A stretch of 64,000 nt of DNA from Streptomyces sp. JJ36 (GCF_021696945.1 NZ_JACYHE010000018.1:27313-91312), one strand, 5' to 3'. Shown: positions 26,777 through 36,488, counted from the first letter of the stretch. The notes: generated by a model from the letters alone, not told the origin. A program made the numbers and translations.

Positions 26777-27571
26777 ATGCCGGACTACCACGATGACCTG
26801 CGCTTCGCCCATGTACTGGCGGACACCGCCGACTCCATGACCATGGAACGGTTCAAGGCGCTCGACCTCAAGGTCGAGACCAAGCCGGACATGACCCCGG
26901 TGAGCGAGGCGGACAAGGCCGCCGAGGAGCTGATCCGCAGCAACCTCCAGCGGGCCCGGCCGCGGGACGCCGTGCTCGGCGAGGAGTTCGGCACCGAGGG
27001 ACACGGTCCCCGGCGGTGGATCATCGATCCCATCGACGGGACCAAGAACTACGTGCGGGGCGTCCCGGTGTGGGCCACCCTGATCGCCCTCACCGAGACC
27101 GGTGAGGGCGGGGACCGGCCGGTGGTCGGCGTGGTCTCGGCGCCGGCGCTGCACCGCCGCTGGTGGGCGGTGCGGGGCGGCGGGGCGTACACCGGGCGCA
27201 GCCTCTCCCAGGCGACGCGGATGCGGGTCTCCCAGGTGAGCCGGGTGGCCGACGCCTCGTTCGCCTACTCCTCGCTGTCCGGCTGGGAGGAGCGCGGGAT
27301 GCTGGACGGCTTCCTGGACCTGAGCCGGTCCTGCTGGCGGACCCGGGGGTACGGCGACTTCTGGTCGTACATGATGGTCGCCGAGGGCTCGGTGGACATG
27401 TGCGCCGAGCCGGAGCTCTCGCTGTGGGACATGGCGGCGAACGCGGTCATCGTCGAGGAGGCGGGCGGCCGGTTCACGGGTCTGGACGGCCGGCCGGGAC
27501 CGCACAGCGGCAACGCCGCCGCGTCCAACGGGCTGCTGCACGAGGAGCTGCTGCGCCGGCTGACGGCCTGA
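26777..27571 (+). CDS. hisN: Histidinol-phosphatase, inositol-monophosphatase type (HisN)
   Basis: A 264-residue Mg-dependent phosphatase of the IMPase superfamily that converts histidinol phosphate to histidinol, the penultimate step of histidine synthesis in actinobacteria. Metal ligands are visible: GEEFG (E), WIIDPIDGTKNYVRG (D-x-x-D) and LSLWDMAANAVIVEEAGG (D). The EADKAAEELIR segment is also typical. The ATG at 26777 has no Shine-Dalgarno sequence; a GATACT -10-like element ends 8 bases before it, so the mRNA may be leaderless. Other family activities (inositol phosphate) cannot be excluded from sequence, but similarity to streptomycete HisN is strong. Confidence 0.9.
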   Translation: MPDYHDDLRFAHVLADTADSMTMERFKALDLKVETKPDMTPVSEADKAAEELIRSNLQRARPRDAVLGEEFGTEGHGPRRWIIDPIDGTKNYVRGVPVWATLIALTETGEGGDRPVVGVVSAPALHRRWWAVRGGGAYTGRSLSQATRMRVSQVSRVADASFAYSSLSGWEERGMLDGFLDLSRSCWRTRGYGDFWSYMMVAEGSVDMCAEPELSLWDMAANAVIVEEAGGRFTGLDGRPGPHSGNAAASNGLLHEELLRRLTA

Positions 27572-27617
27572 TCCGGCGGCCCGTGCGGGGGCCCGGCGCA
27601 CGCCGCCGGGTGCGGCA

Positions 27618-27640
27618 CGGGCCGGGCCGCCTCCGGCCCG
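27618..27640 (+). terminator. Hairpin after hisN
   Basis: CGGGCCGG pairs with CCGGCCCG around a 7-base loop, 46 bases after the hisN stop. Confidence 0.55.
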
Positions 27641-27693
27641 CGCCGGGGCACGGGCGCACGGCGCACGAGCGCGCGCCGGGGCACGGGCGCACG
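27639..27693. repeat. 22-bp direct repeat in the hisN-CBS gap
   Basis: Bases 27639-27660 and 27672-27693 are identical (core CGCGCCGGGGCACGGGCGCA), 33 bp apart, in a very GC-rich stretch. The rest of the 283-base gap is A/T-richer near 27760-27845 and should hold the promoter of the CBS gene, but I cannot assign it. Confidence 0.8.
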
Positions 27694-27854
27694 CGGGGTG
27701 GTGCGGGACGGCGCGAGGGCGACGGCAGCGCGCCCGGGCCGGTGGCGCCACGGGTGCGCTCTTGTTGTCCCCCCGCGAGCGTGTGAGCATGAGAGTCCGA
27801 GAGCTTGTGACTTTGTGAATCCATTCTCGAATCTCTCCGAGAGGGGCTTCCCTC

Positions 27855-28271
27855 ATGCCCACCCTCGTCCAGGACGCGATGAGCAGTCTGGTGCTCACCA
27901 TCGGACCCGCCCACACCCTCCGGCAGGCCGCGCAGCTCATGTCCGCCCGGCGCGTCGGCGCGGCCGTGGTGCTCGACACCGACCACAGCGGCGTCGGGAT
28001 ACTGACCGAACGCGACATCCTGAACGCCGTCGGGGCCGGGCTCGACCCCGAGCAGGAGACGGCACAGTCCCACACCACCACCGAGGTCGTCTTCGCCAGC
28101 CCGCGCTGGACCCTGCACGAGGCGGCGCGCGCCATGGCACACGGCGGCTTCCGTCACCTGATCGTGCTGAACGACCACGAGCCGGTGGGCGTGGTCTCCG
28201 TCCGGGACATCGTCCGCTGCTGGTCGGGCATCCCGGACCAGCACGACCGCCGCGACGCCGCGGCGGTCTGA
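27855..28271 (+). CDS. Tandem CBS-domain protein
   Basis: A 138-residue protein made of one pair of CBS domains (about 8-63 and 73-130), each ending in the expected GILTERDIL and GVVSVRDIV motifs. Such Bateman modules bind adenosyl nucleotides. There is no attached enzyme or membrane domain, so it is either a free nucleotide sensor or works with a separate partner. GAGAGGGG lies 9 bases before the ATG. It is transcribed alone, convergent with the catalase gene, with a strong terminator between. Streptomycetes have many such single-pair CBS proteins and the roles of most are unknown. Confidence 0.9.
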   Translation: MPTLVQDAMSSLVLTIGPAHTLRQAAQLMSARRVGAAVVLDTDHSGVGILTERDILNAVGAGLDPEQETAQSHTTTEVVFASPRWTLHEAARAMAHGGFRHLIVLNDHEPVGVVSVRDIVRCWSGIPDQHDRRDAAAV

Positions 28272-28296
28272 GGCCGGACCCGGGCCCGGCCGGGAG

Positions 28297-28349
28297 AAGA
28301 GCACACCGGAGGGACCGGGCCCCACGGCATCCGGTCCCTCCGGGCTCTT
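28297..28349. terminator. Bidirectional terminator between the CBS gene and katA
   Basis: A perfect 13-bp stem CCGGAGGGACCGG / CCGGTCCCTCCGG (28306-28318, 28331-28343) is extended by AAGAGC / GCTCTT arms that give a T-containing tail on either strand. Confidence 0.9.
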
Positions 28350-28376
28350 ACGGCGAGCGGGTCCCCCGGGTGGAGG

Positions 28377-29843
28377 TCAGCCGCGCAGGGCCTGGACCGC
28401 GGCCTCCAGCCGCTTGCCGTAGTCCGCGTCGGCCTGCCGGAAGTTCTCGATGGCCCGCTGCGCGATGTCGTCGCGCGAGACCTTCGAGAGGAAGCCCGCC
28501 AGGTTGTCGATCAGGCGCTGCTTCTCGTCCTCCGGCATCAGCCGGTAGAGGTTGCCCGCCTGGACGAAGTCGTCGTCCTCGGCGTGCGAGGGTGCCACGT
28601 GGTCACCGGTGCCGCCCGCGACGGCGACCGGCTCCCAGAGCGGCCGGCCGGTCTGGGCCGGGCCGCCGAAGCTGTTCGGCTCGTAGTTCTTCGCGCGGCC
28701 GTGCCGCCCGTCGTACATCACGCCGTCCCGGCCGTGGGTGCGGGCCTCGGTGGCGTGCGGGCGGTTCACCGGCAGGTGGTCGGCGTTGATGCCGACGCGG
28801 TAGCGGTGTGCGTCGCCGTACGCGAAGAGGCGGCCCTGGAGCATCTTGTCCGGGGACGGGCCGATGCCCGGCACGAAGTGGTGCGGGGAGAAGACCGACT
28901 GTTCGACCTCGGCGAAGATGTTCTCCGGGTTGCGGTTGAGCTCCAGCTTGCCGATCTCGATCGGCGGGTAGTCCGCGTGCGGCCAGACCTTGGTCAGGTC
29001 GAACGGGTTGAAGCGGTAGTGCGGGGCGTCGGCGGCGGGCATGATCTGCACCTGCACGGTCCAGGTCGGGTACGCGCCGCGCTCGATGGACTCCCGCAGG
29101 TCCCGCTGGTGACTGTCCGGGTCCTTGCCGGCCAGGGCGTCCGCCTCGTCCTGGGTGAGGTTCTTGATCCCCTGGTCCGTCTTGAAGTGGTACTTGACCC
29201 AGAAGACCTCGCCGTCCGCGTTGGTCCACTGGAACGTGTGCGAGCCGTAGCCGTTCATGTGCCGGTAGGAGGCCGGGATGCCACGGTCACCGAAGAGCCA
29301 GGTCACCTGGTGGGTGGACTCCGGGCTCAGCCCCCAGAAGTCCCACACGTTGTCCGCCTCCTGGGAGCCGGTGTAGGGGTCGCGCTTCTGGGTGTGGATG
29401 AAGTCCGGGAACTTGATGGCGTCCTTGATGAAGAACACCGGGGTGTTGTTGCCGACGAGGTCGTAGTTGCCCTCCTCGGTGTAGAACTTGAGCGCGAAGC
29501 CACGGGGATCGCGCACCGCGTCCGCCGCACCGAGGTTGCCGGCGACCGTGGAGAAGCGGAGGAAGACCTCGGTCTGCTTGCCGACCTCGGAGAGGAACTT
29601 CGCCCGCGTGTACGGCGTGACGTCGGCCGTCACGGTGAACGTCCCGTAGGCGCCCGCACCGCGGGCGTGCACGATCCGCTCCGGGATGCGCTCACGGTTG
29701 AAGTGCGCCAGCTTCTCCAGCAGGAGCTGGTCCTGGACCAGCACCGGACCGCCCACGCCCGCGGTCTGGCTGTTCTGGTTGTCCGCGACCGGTGCGCCGG
29801 CCTCCGTGGTCAGCGGTCCGGTGTTCTCGTCCTGCACGGTCAC
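28377..29843 (-). CDS. katA: Vegetative haem catalase
   Basis: A 488-residue small-subunit monofunctional catalase (no C-terminal flavodoxin-like domain), which destroys hydrogen peroxide in the cytoplasm. Catalytic features: distal histidine in [14 protein letters not shown], the asparagine in [12 protein letters not shown], the [13 protein letters not shown] segment, and the proximal haem tyrosine in [14 protein letters not shown]. The start GTG or ATG (MTVQDENTG) at 29843 has AGGAGGCGCAAG upstream. The divergent Fur-family gene and the operator-like repeat in its promoter indicate that it is the CatR-controlled catalase, called CatA in S. coelicolor. Confidence 0.96.
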   Translation of the reverse strand: MTVQDENTGPLTTEAGAPVADNQNSQTAGVGGPVLVQDQLLLEKLAHFNRERIPERIVHARGAGAYGTFTVTADVTPYTRAKFLSEVGKQTEVFLRFSTVAGNLGAADAVRDPRGFALKFYTEEGNYDLVGNNTPVFFIKDAIKFPDFIHTQKRDPYTGSQEADNVWDFWGLSPESTHQVTWLFGDRGIPASYRHMNGYGSHTFQWTNADGEVFWVKYHFKTDQGIKNLTQDEADALAGKDPDSHQRDLRESIERGAYPTWTVQVQIMPAADAPHYRFNPFDLTKVWPHADYPPIEIGKLELNRNPENIFAEVEQSVFSPHHFVPGIGPSPDKMLQGRLFAYGDAHRYRVGINADHLPVNRPHATEARTHGRDGVMYDGRHGRAKNYEPNSFGGPAQTGRPLWEPVAVAGGTGDHVAPSHAEDDDFVQAGNLYRLMPEDEKQRLIDNLAGFLSKVSRDDIAQRAIENFRQADADYGKRLEAAVQALRG

Positions 29844-29891
29844 TTGCGCCTCCTGCTCATCAGACCTGTCCTGGCTCGAACCAGGGACCCG

Positions 29892-29919
29892 ATCCTACAT
29901 TGGACAATGTCTAAGTCAA
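29892..29919 (-). promoter_or_regulatory. katA promoter with CatR operator-like repeat
   Basis: Minus-strand TTGACT (29919-29914) and TAGGAT (29897-29892) with a 16-base spacer. Between them sits the inverted repeat ACATTG-GA-CAATGT (29897-29910), so a bound repressor would cover the promoter. Repressor identity is inferred from the adjacent catR. Confidence 0.8.
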
Positions 29920-29979
29920 GAAGCGTCCGAATCCCGTACCGGTTCTGGCCGTGGACCGCTGCGCTGCTAGTCTGTTCTC

Positions 29980-30399
29980 ATGAGTGACCTGCTGCAGCGC
30001 CTCCGGGACCGCGGCTGGCGGCTCACCGCACAGCGGCGAGTCGTCGCCGAGGTGCTCGACGGCGACCACGTGCACTACACCGCCGACGAGGTGCACGCCC
30101 GCGCCGCCGAGCGGCTGCCCGAGATCGCCCGGGCCACCGTGTACAACACGCTGAGCGAGCTGGTGACCCTCGGCGAGGTGATCGAGGTCAGCACCGACGG
30201 CCGCGCCAAGCGGTACGACCCGAACGCCCGGCACACGCACCAGCACCTGGTCTGCTCCCGCTGCGGCACCATCCGGGACGTGCACCCCACCGGCGATCCG
30301 CTGACCGCCCTCCCCGCCGCCGAGCGGTACGGCTTCACCGTCTCCGACGCCACCGTCACCTACCGCGGGCTCTGCCCGGGGTGCTCCGCGACGGACTGA
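29980..30399 (+). CDS. catR: Fur-family peroxide-sensing repressor CatR
   Basis: A 139-residue PerR-like regulator. The winged helix is RLTAQRRVVAEVLDG plus IARATVYNTLSELVTLGEV; the dimer/metal domain holds the HTHQHLVCSRCG metal and Zn-site segment and a second CPGC pair, a structural zinc site as in PerR/Fur. Established knowledge: CatR represses the catalase gene and itself and is inactivated by peroxide. ATG 29980 lacks a Shine-Dalgarno sequence, and a TAGTCT -10-like box ends 6 bases upstream, suggesting a leaderless mRNA. It is divergent from katA with 136 bases between. Confidence 0.93.
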   Translation: MSDLLQRLRDRGWRLTAQRRVVAEVLDGDHVHYTADEVHARAAERLPEIARATVYNTLSELVTLGEVIEVSTDGRAKRYDPNARHTHQHLVCSRCGTIRDVHPTGDPLTALPAAERYGFTVSDATVTYRGLCPGCSATD

Positions 30400-30446
30400 G
30401 ACCGGGCCGGCCGCCCGCAGCCCCGCGCGGCCGCCCTCTGGACATG

Positions 30447-30480
30447 CGGAAGGCCCGGATCCGAGGATCCGGGCCTTCCG
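30447..30480. terminator. Bidirectional terminator between catR and tRNA-fMet
   Basis: A perfect 16-bp stem (CGGAAGGCCCGGATCC / GGATCCGGGCCTTCCG) with a 2-base centre, lying after catR and just past the tRNA 3' end on the other strand. Confidence 0.92.
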
Positions 30481-30486
30481 GCACAG

Positions 30487-30560
30487 TAGCGGGGACAGGA
30501 TTTGAACCTGCGACCTCTGGGTTATGAGCCCAGCGAGCTACCGAGCTGCTCCACCCCGCG
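30487..30560 (-). tRNA. Initiator tRNA-fMet (anticodon CAT), copy 1
   Basis: 74-nt cloverleaf on the minus strand. Anticodon CAT at 30526-30524. Three consecutive G-C pairs in the anticodon stem (CTGGG / CCCAG) and an unpaired C1-T72 at the acceptor end mark it as the initiator, not the elongator. CCA is not encoded. Sequence identical to the copy at 32587. Confidence 0.95.
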
Positions 30561-30575
30561 TCGTTGTGTGCCCCT

Positions 30576-30605
30576 ACTTTAACCACGCGGCGCCGACCAG
30601 CGCAA
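30576..30605 (-). promoter_or_regulatory. Promoter of tRNA-fMet copy 1
   Basis: TTGCGC (30605-30600) and TAAAGT (30581-30576) with an 18-base spacer; the start point would be a few bases upstream of the tRNA 5' end. Confidence 0.65.
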
Positions 30606-30704
30606 ATCCGTGACCGGCGCGCCGCCTGCGGGGCACACCCGAGGCACCCGCGGCCGCCAGGCCCTAGGGGTGTCGCCCGTCACCGACGTGCCGGGACAAC
30701 ACAC

Positions 30705-32414
30705 CTAGGCCGACAGCTCGGTGTGCAGCGCGTCGTGCAGCTTCGCCGCCCGCTCGGCCACCTCGGCCGGACCCAGCTCGACCGCCCGGGCGCACCAGCG
30801 GCGGCCCTCGTCGAGGGCCCCGCGCCGGGCGCTGACCAGCGCCAGCCGGAGCGCGGCCCGGCCGTGCCCGGCCTCCGCCGCACGGGTCCACCACAGCGCC
30901 GCCTCCGGCTCACTGCCCTCCCGGGCCAGCAGCAGGCCGAGGTTGAAGGCGCCGTTCGGGCTGCCCGCCTCGGCCGCCGCGCGGTACCAACGAGCGGCGT
31001 CCACCACCTCGCCGCGCTGCGCCGCACACATGCCGAGCCGCACCTGGGCCCGGCGGTGCCCGCGCTCGGCGGCCCGCTCGTACCACTCCTCGTGCTCCGG
31101 ACGGGCCTCCACGCCCTCCGTGACGGCCCCCTCCACGGCCCGGTCCTCCAGCAGCGACCCGAGGCGGAAGGCACCCTCGACGCTGCCGCCGCCGGCGGCG
31201 CGCCGGAGCCGCTGCTCGGCCGTGTGCACGTCGCCCTCGCGGAGCGCGGCGATACCCACCTGGAGCGCGGCCTCGGCGTGCCCGGCGTCGGCGGCCCGGG
31301 TGTACCAGACCAGGGCCGTACGGTCGTCCCCGCGGCCGGCGTGCAGGATGCCCAGGTTGAAGGCCGCGTCCACGCTGCCCGCCTCGGCGGCCTTGGAGAA
31401 CCACGGCTCCGCGCCCTCCGCGTCACCGCGCTGGAGCAGCAGCACGGCCAGCGCGTTGGCCGCCTCCCGGTGGCCGGCGTAGGCGGCGCGGCGGTACCAC
31501 TGCTCGGCCTGCGCCGAGCGGCCCTGCGCGGCGGAGAGCAGCCCGAGGTTGAAGGCACCGTTGTCGTCGCCCGCCTCCAGCGCCACGCGGTACCAGCGCT
31601 CGGCGGCCTGCCGCTCGCCGCGCTCGGCGTGCAGCGCACCGAGGGCGTTGGCGGCGTTGCCGTCTCCCTGCTCGGCGGCCTGACGCCACCACACGGCGGC
31701 GCTCTCCTCGTCGCCGGCGTCCCGGAGCAGGAAGCCCAGCGCGCACGCGGCCCGCGCCTCCCCGTCCTTGGCCGAGGTGAGGTACCAGCGGCCGGCCTCC
31801 TGCAGCGCGCCACGCCGCTCCAGGAGGGTGCCCAGGCGCAGTGCGGCCCGGCGGTGACCGCGGGCGGCCGCCTGCCGGAACCACTGCTCGGCCTCGGGCG
31901 GCTCGGGCGCGCCCCCGCCGGCCGCACGGTGCCGGTCGGCGAGGATGCGGGCCACCCGGTACGCCGCCTCCCGGTGCCCGCGCTCGGCGGCGGCCCGGAA
32001 CCACTCCTCGGCCTCCTCCTCCCCGCGGTGGTCCAGCAGGTCCGCCAGCGCGTAGGCGCCGAGCACATGGCCCGACTCGGCGGACTGGCGCAGCCAGTAG
32101 TGCGCCGCGGGCTCGTCACCGCGCTCGCGGTGGTACCGGCCCAGTGCGTGGGCGGCGGCGCCGGAGCCGGCCACGGCGGCGATCCGCCACCACCCGGCGG
32201 CCTCCTCGGCATAGCCGCGCTGGTGCAGCAGCACGCCCAGATTGTTGGCCGCGGCACGGTCCCCCGCCGCGGTGGCGGCCCGCAGCGGAGACTCCGCCCC
32301 GTCGAGATCCCCCCGGCGCAGAAGCTGCGCACCCAGCACGCTCAGGGCAGCGGTGTCGCGGGTGTCGACGACACCCACCTCGTCAATTCTGACCTTGTCC
32401 CCCATAAGCCCCAT
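30705..32414 (-). CDS. Sel1/TPR-repeat protein
   Basis: A 569-residue soluble protein built almost wholly from about 14-15 Sel1-like repeats of roughly 36 residues, each with the pattern A-x-G-x(2)-x-A-x2-L-G ending in EAAxWWRxAAEAG (for example YAEEAAGWWRIAAVAGSGAAAHALG). Repeat units are spaced so regularly that the DNA looks quasi-periodic. Such solenoids act as protein-interaction scaffolds; no enzymatic motif is present. No signal peptide. I chose ATG 32414 (GGTGG 7 bases upstream); ATG 32405 is possible. It lies between two initiator tRNA genes on the same strand. Confidence 0.88.
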   Translation of the reverse strand: MGLMGDKVRIDEVGVVDTRDTAALSVLGAQLLRRGDLDGAESPLRAATAAGDRAAANNLGVLLHQRGYAEEAAGWWRIAAVAGSGAAAHALGRYHRERGDEPAAHYWLRQSAESGHVLGAYALADLLDHRGEEEAEEWFRAAAERGHREAAYRVARILADRHRAAGGGAPEPPEAEQWFRQAAARGHRRAALRLGTLLERRGALQEAGRWYLTSAKDGEARAACALGFLLRDAGDEESAAVWWRQAAEQGDGNAANALGALHAERGERQAAERWYRVALEAGDDNGAFNLGLLSAAQGRSAQAEQWYRRAAYAGHREAANALAVLLLQRGDAEGAEPWFSKAAEAGSVDAAFNLGILHAGRGDDRTALVWYTRAADAGHAEAALQVGIAALREGDVHTAEQRLRRAAGGGSVEGAFRLGSLLEDRAVEGAVTEGVEARPEHEEWYERAAERGHRRAQVRLGMCAAQRGEVVDAARWYRAAAEAGSPNGAFNLGLLLAREGSEPEAALWWTRAAEAGHGRAALRLALVSARRGALDEGRRWCARAVELGPAEVAERAAKLHDALHTELSA

Positions 32415-32541
32415 CGTCGCACCACCCGCAACCCGCGTACACCTGGAATACCGCAGCCAAGTGAGGTCTCTTCGGCGCTTTGTCGACTTCCCGACCCCAG
32501 TACGACTCAAACGCCACGCGTGTGATGCCCCCCACACAAGT

Positions 32542-32576
32542 GAAGGACCCGGAGCCGAGTTGACTCCGGGTCCTTC
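32542..32576 (-). terminator. Terminator after tRNA-fMet copy 2
   Basis: GAAGGACCCGGAG pairs perfectly with CTCCGGGTCCTTC (13 bp, 9-base loop), 10 bases past the 3' end of the tRNA on the minus strand. Confidence 0.88.
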
Positions 32577-32586
32577 CCATCTTCAG

Positions 32587-32660
32587 TAGCGGGGACAGGA
32601 TTTGAACCTGCGACCTCTGGGTTATGAGCCCAGCGAGCTACCGAGCTGCTCCACCCCGCG
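32587..32660 (-). tRNA. Initiator tRNA-fMet (anticodon CAT), copy 2
   Basis: 74-nt minus-strand gene identical to the copy exactly 2100 bp away. Anticodon CAT at 32626-32624, initiator features as in copy 1, no encoded CCA. A TAGAGT -10-like box (32691-32686) lies 25 bases upstream; the -35 is weak. Confidence 0.95.
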
Positions 32661-32758
32661 TCGGGTGTGCCTGAGCACGATGTTCACTCTACACCACGTC
32701 GCGGGGTGGTCCGGACCGCTTTTCCGACCGGCGACCCGGAGCCGGCGACGACGGGGCG

Positions 32759-35677
32759 TCAGCCGCCGTCGCCACCGCGGGCCTGCTCGGCCCGTTCCAG
32801 CGCCTCCTTCAGGTCGTCCTGGGCCCGGCCGTACTCCTCCCAGTCCCGCTGCTCCAGGGCCCTCTCGCCGCGCTCGTACGCCTCCTGGGCGTCCTGCAGG
32901 GCGTCCTGGAGGGAGCCGCCGCCGGTGTCGCCACCGCCGTCCTGGTCACCCTCCTGCTGGTCCTGGTCCGGGTTCTGCTCCTGGTTCTGGTCCTGACCGC
33001 CGGTGTCCTCGCCGGTGTCGCCGCCGCCGTCACTGTTGAAGACCGCGTTCAGGGCCTCCTCGAGGGTGTTCTCGTAGGCGACCCGCTCGCCGTAGACCGC
33101 CACCACCTTCCGCATGCGCGGGTAGTTGGTGTCCGCGCCGCGGATGTAGATCGGCTCGACGTAGAGCAGCCCGCCCTCGAGGGGCACGGTCAGCAGGTTG
33201 CCGTACTCGATCTCGGAGTCGCCCCGCTTGAGGATGTTCAGGTCGTTGGCGATCTCGGGATCGGAGTTGATCTTGCTCTGCACCTGTTGCGGGCCGGCCA
33301 CCGTGGTGTTGGACGGCAGTCTCAGCATCTCGATCCTGCCGTAGTCCTCACTGGTGGCGTCCGCGTCGACGGCCATGAAGGCGCCCAGCGTCTCGCGCTC
33401 GACCGGGTTGAAGGTGGTCGTCAGCGAGAACTTCTGCTCCTCGTCCCCGGGCATCTTCATGCTGAGGTAGTACGGCGGGACGGCGTTCCCCTTGTGGGTG
33501 GGGTCGTCCGGGATCTGCCAGCGCTCGCTGCCGCTGTAGAACTGCGACGCCGAGGTGACGTGGTAGCGGGTCAGCAGCTCCCGCTGCACCTTGAACAGGT
33601 CCTGCGGGTACCGGAAGTGCGCCATCAGCGCGTCGCTGATCTCCCCGCGGTCCTGCACGGTGCCCGGGAAGGCCTTGCGCCAGGTCTTCAGCACCGGGTC
33701 CTGGGTGTCCCACTCGTAGAGCTTGACCTCACCGGTGTAGGCGTCGACCGTCGCCTTCACCGAGTTGCGGATGTAGTTGACCCGGTTCTGCTGGGCGACC
33801 ACGGCCCGCTGGCTGTCCGTGAGCGCGTCCGCGGTGGTGTCGCCCAGCGTGGTGCGCGAGGAGTAGGGGTAGTTGTTGGTGGTCGTGTAGGCGTCCACGA
33901 TCCACTGGATACGCCCGTCGACGACCGCCGGGTAGGGATCGCCGTCGATCGTCAGCCACGGCGCCACGGCCTCGATCCGGTCCTTCGGCGTGCGGTTGTA
34001 GAGGATCTGCGAACCCTCGCCGATCGCGCCGGAGTAGAGGATGCGCGGCTCGTTGAAGCTCACCGCGTAGGCCGCGCGGTTCACCACGTTGGAGAGCGAG
34101 ATCCCGCTGTCGCCGGTGTAGGTGTACGTCTTCTCACCGTTGTCGTCGGCGTAGTCGAGCTCCTTCTGCGGGCCGCCGACGATCGAGTACTGCGTCGTCT
34201 TCTCGCCGTAGTAGACGCGCGGCTGGTACTCGCCGAGCTCGCCCTTGGGCGGGAGGTTCTTCTCGGTGAAGACCGGCTCGCCGTCCTTGTCCACCGCGGT
34301 GCCCTTGGCGGCGACCATCCCGTACCCGTGGGTGTACTTGAAGTGCTCGTTGATCCAGCCCTTCTTCGGGATGCCGTTGGTGTTGATCTCCCGCAGGCCG
34401 ACGACGGTGTCCTGCTCGGAGCCGTCCTCGCCGGTGTAGCGGTCGACGTCCAGCGTCGCCGGGAACTGGTAGTACCCGCGCACCTGCTGCTTCTGCTGGA
34501 AGGTGGGCGAGACCACGTTGGGGTCGAGCAGGCGGTAGCTCGCCGTGCTGTCCGCGGCCTCCCGGAGCTGCGCGTTCCCCGTGTCGCTGGTGCCGCGGTA
34601 GTCGGTCACCCGGGAATCGTCGATCTTGTACGCCTCCCGGGTGGCCTCGATGTTCTTCTTGATGTACGGCGTCTCCTTGGCCTGCTCGTTCGGCTCGACC
34701 TGGAACTTCTGCACGATGGCCGGGTAGAGGCCGCCGATGAGGATGGCGGAGAGCACCATCAGCCCGAAGCCGATCACCGGGAGCTGCCAGGTGCGCCGCC
34801 AGAGCGTGCCGAAGAAGAGCAGGGCACAGATGATCGCGATGATGAAGAGAATCGTCTTCGCCGGCAGATAGGCGTTGGCATCGACGTACTTCAGGCCCGT
34901 CCAGTTGTCCGTCGCCTTGAAGTCACTGCCCTTCACCGCCAGCCCGTACCGGTCCAGCCAGTAGGCCACGGCCTTGAGCGCCACGAAGATCCCCAGCAGC
35001 ACCGAGAGATGGCCGGTGGCCTGGGCCGTCGCACGCGCGCCGGGGCTGGTCACGCGCAGCCCGCCGTAGAGGTAGTGCACCAGCGCCGCGGCCAGCACGG
35101 AGAGGATGACGGCCGCGAAGCCGAAGCTCAGCAGGAACCGGTACCACGGAAGGTCGAAGGCGTAGAAGGAGATGTCCTTGCCGAACTGCGGGTCTTCCTT
35201 CCCGAACGGGACGCCGTTCACCCAGAGCATCCAGGTGCGCCACTGCCCCGCGGCGGAGGCGCCGGAGATGAGGCCGATCAGCGCCGTCACCCCGAGCAGG
35301 ATCCACTTCTTGTACGGCGCGATGCCCATGCGGTACCGGTCGAGGCTCTGCTGCTCCATCGACATCGCGCTGAGCGGCGGCCGCAGCCGGTGGGCCAGCC
35401 AGATGTTGAGCCCGACGAATCCGGCCATCAGCAGCCCGAACACGGCGAAGAGGCCGACCTTGGTCCACAGCGTCCTGGTGAACACCGAGCTGTAGTCCAC
35501 CGATCGGTACCAGAGCCAGTCGGTCCAGAACCCGGCGAACATGACGAAAAGCATGGCCAGGACCGCGAGCACGCCTGCCGTGATCAACAGCGTCCGGGCG
35601 CGCCGCGAGGGTCGGCCCACTCTGATCCGTGGCCCGGTGGGGCCACCTGAGCCCCGGTCCGGCATCTGGAAAGCCAA
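32759..35677 (-). CDS. UPF0182 large membrane protein
   Basis: A 972-residue protein of the UPF0182 family, widespread in actinobacteria, function unknown. Residues about 25-340 hold seven hydrophobic segments ([37 protein letters not shown]); residues about 350-880 are a large soluble, probably extracytoplasmic domain; the last 100 residues are a highly acidic Asp/Gln/Gly-rich linker and a helical tail ([19 protein letters not shown]). I chose TTG 35677 (MAFQMPDRG), because GAGGTG lies 6 bases before it; ATG 35665 has none. The divergent neighbour is a PPA1309-like gene, and the PDZ protease follows nearby, as in mycobacteria. Confidence 0.92.
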   Translation of the reverse strand: MAFQMPDRGSGGPTGPRIRVGRPSRRARTLLITAGVLAVLAMLFVMFAGFWTDWLWYRSVDYSSVFTRTLWTKVGLFAVFGLLMAGFVGLNIWLAHRLRPPLSAMSMEQQSLDRYRMGIAPYKKWILLGVTALIGLISGASAAGQWRTWMLWVNGVPFGKEDPQFGKDISFYAFDLPWYRFLLSFGFAAVILSVLAAALVHYLYGGLRVTSPGARATAQATGHLSVLLGIFVALKAVAYWLDRYGLAVKGSDFKATDNWTGLKYVDANAYLPAKTILFIIAIICALLFFGTLWRRTWQLPVIGFGLMVLSAILIGGLYPAIVQKFQVEPNEQAKETPYIKKNIEATREAYKIDDSRVTDYRGTSDTGNAQLREAADSTASYRLLDPNVVSPTFQQKQQVRGYYQFPATLDVDRYTGEDGSEQDTVVGLREINTNGIPKKGWINEHFKYTHGYGMVAAKGTAVDKDGEPVFTEKNLPPKGELGEYQPRVYYGEKTTQYSIVGGPQKELDYADDNGEKTYTYTGDSGISLSNVVNRAAYAVSFNEPRILYSGAIGEGSQILYNRTPKDRIEAVAPWLTIDGDPYPAVVDGRIQWIVDAYTTTNNYPYSSRTTLGDTTADALTDSQRAVVAQQNRVNYIRNSVKATVDAYTGEVKLYEWDTQDPVLKTWRKAFPGTVQDRGEISDALMAHFRYPQDLFKVQRELLTRYHVTSASQFYSGSERWQIPDDPTHKGNAVPPYYLSMKMPGDEEQKFSLTTTFNPVERETLGAFMAVDADATSEDYGRIEMLRLPSNTTVAGPQQVQSKINSDPEIANDLNILKRGDSEIEYGNLLTVPLEGGLLYVEPIYIRGADTNYPRMRKVVAVYGERVAYENTLEEALNAVFNSDGGGDTGEDTGGQDQNQEQNPDQDQQEGDQDGGGDTGGGSLQDALQDAQEAYERGERALEQRDWEEYGRAQDDLKEALERAEQARGGDGG

Positions 35678-35798
35678 GGTGCGCACCTCGAAGATTCGCA
35701 GGGATGAAAGCTGGGCCCGCATGGTGGACCCACCTAGGCAACTTACTCAAGCTTTACTCAGTTCCCGTTCCTGGGGTCCGGGAAGGCACGATAGGGCC

Positions 35799-36386
35799 AT
35801 GGACGACACGGACCACTCCCCGGGCGAGGGCACCCCCCTCGCCGCATCTCCGCTGACCAGGGCCGTTCTCGAGATCGACGGCTATGTCGCCGGGCTCGGC
35901 TGGGACCGGCCCGCCCGGCTGTTCGCGCTGGTCGACACCGCGCGGCTGCGCGCCGAGGAGCCCGCGCTCGCCGCGCGGCTCGGTGGTGCGGAGGGCGGCA
36001 CGGAGCCGGGCCCCCGGGACGGCGAGGGCGCGCTCACCCCCGTCGAGCAGGAGGAACTGCCCGGCGGCACGCCGCTCGACGAGTTCCTGGGCACCATCGC
36101 CTGGCCGGACGCCGTGACGGGCTGCGCGCTGACCGTCGAGCGGCTGATGCTGCCGCCGAGCGCGGAGGAGTCGGTGCCGGACGAGCTGGACGGAGCGGAG
36201 CTGGCCCGCTGGGTGGCCGGGCACCCGGAGCGCCAGGAGGTACGGATGACGGTCGCCGTGCTGCGGGACGGCACGCGGGAGTCGGCACTGCGGCTCCGGG
36301 AGAAGGACACCGCGACGGAGGTGCTCACCGGGCCCGACCTGGTGCCGGGGCTGGCGGACGCGCTGGCGGCCACCTTCGACGGCTGA
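35799..36386 (+). CDS. PPA1309-family conserved protein
   Basis: A 195-residue soluble protein of the actinobacterial PPA1309 family. Typical blocks are AVLEIDGYVAGLGWDRPARLFALVDT near the N-terminus, DEFLGTIAWPDAVTGCALTVERLMLPP in the middle, and TVAVLRDGTRESALRLRE near the end. It contains a Gly/Glu-rich insert around residue 70. No catalytic motif is visible and its role is unknown. ATG 35799 follows AGGG. It is divergent from the UPF0182 gene (121 bases between) and convergent with the PDZ protease gene, an arrangement conserved in many actinobacteria. Confidence 0.85.
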   Translation: MDDTDHSPGEGTPLAASPLTRAVLEIDGYVAGLGWDRPARLFALVDTARLRAEEPALAARLGGAEGGTEPGPRDGEGALTPVEQEELPGGTPLDEFLGTIAWPDAVTGCALTVERLMLPPSAEESVPDELDGAELARWVAGHPERQEVRMTVAVLRDGTRESALRLREKDTATEVLTGPDLVPGLADALAATFDG

Positions 36387-36488
36387 CTTCCCGGCCACCG
36401 GTTCCCCCACCGGGCGCCGGCCCGGTACTGCTCGGTGCGGCCGGCACCGGGCCGGGCCGGCGGGCCGGCCGGTGGTGCAGCCGGTCGG

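Noticed and set aside
27600..27700. Possible CRISPR-like repeats
   Set aside because: Only two 22-bp copies 33 bp apart in GC-rich sequence, no array, no cas genes anywhere in the window.
30487..30560. Elongator tRNA-Met or tRNA-Ile (CAT) identity
   Set aside because: Three G-C pairs in the anticodon stem and the unpaired first acceptor position fit the initiator.
33287..35650. 787-codon open frame opposite the UPF0182 gene
   Set aside because: Composition is Val/Arg/Gly/Leu-rich shadow translation with no motif; the minus-strand protein is a clear family member.
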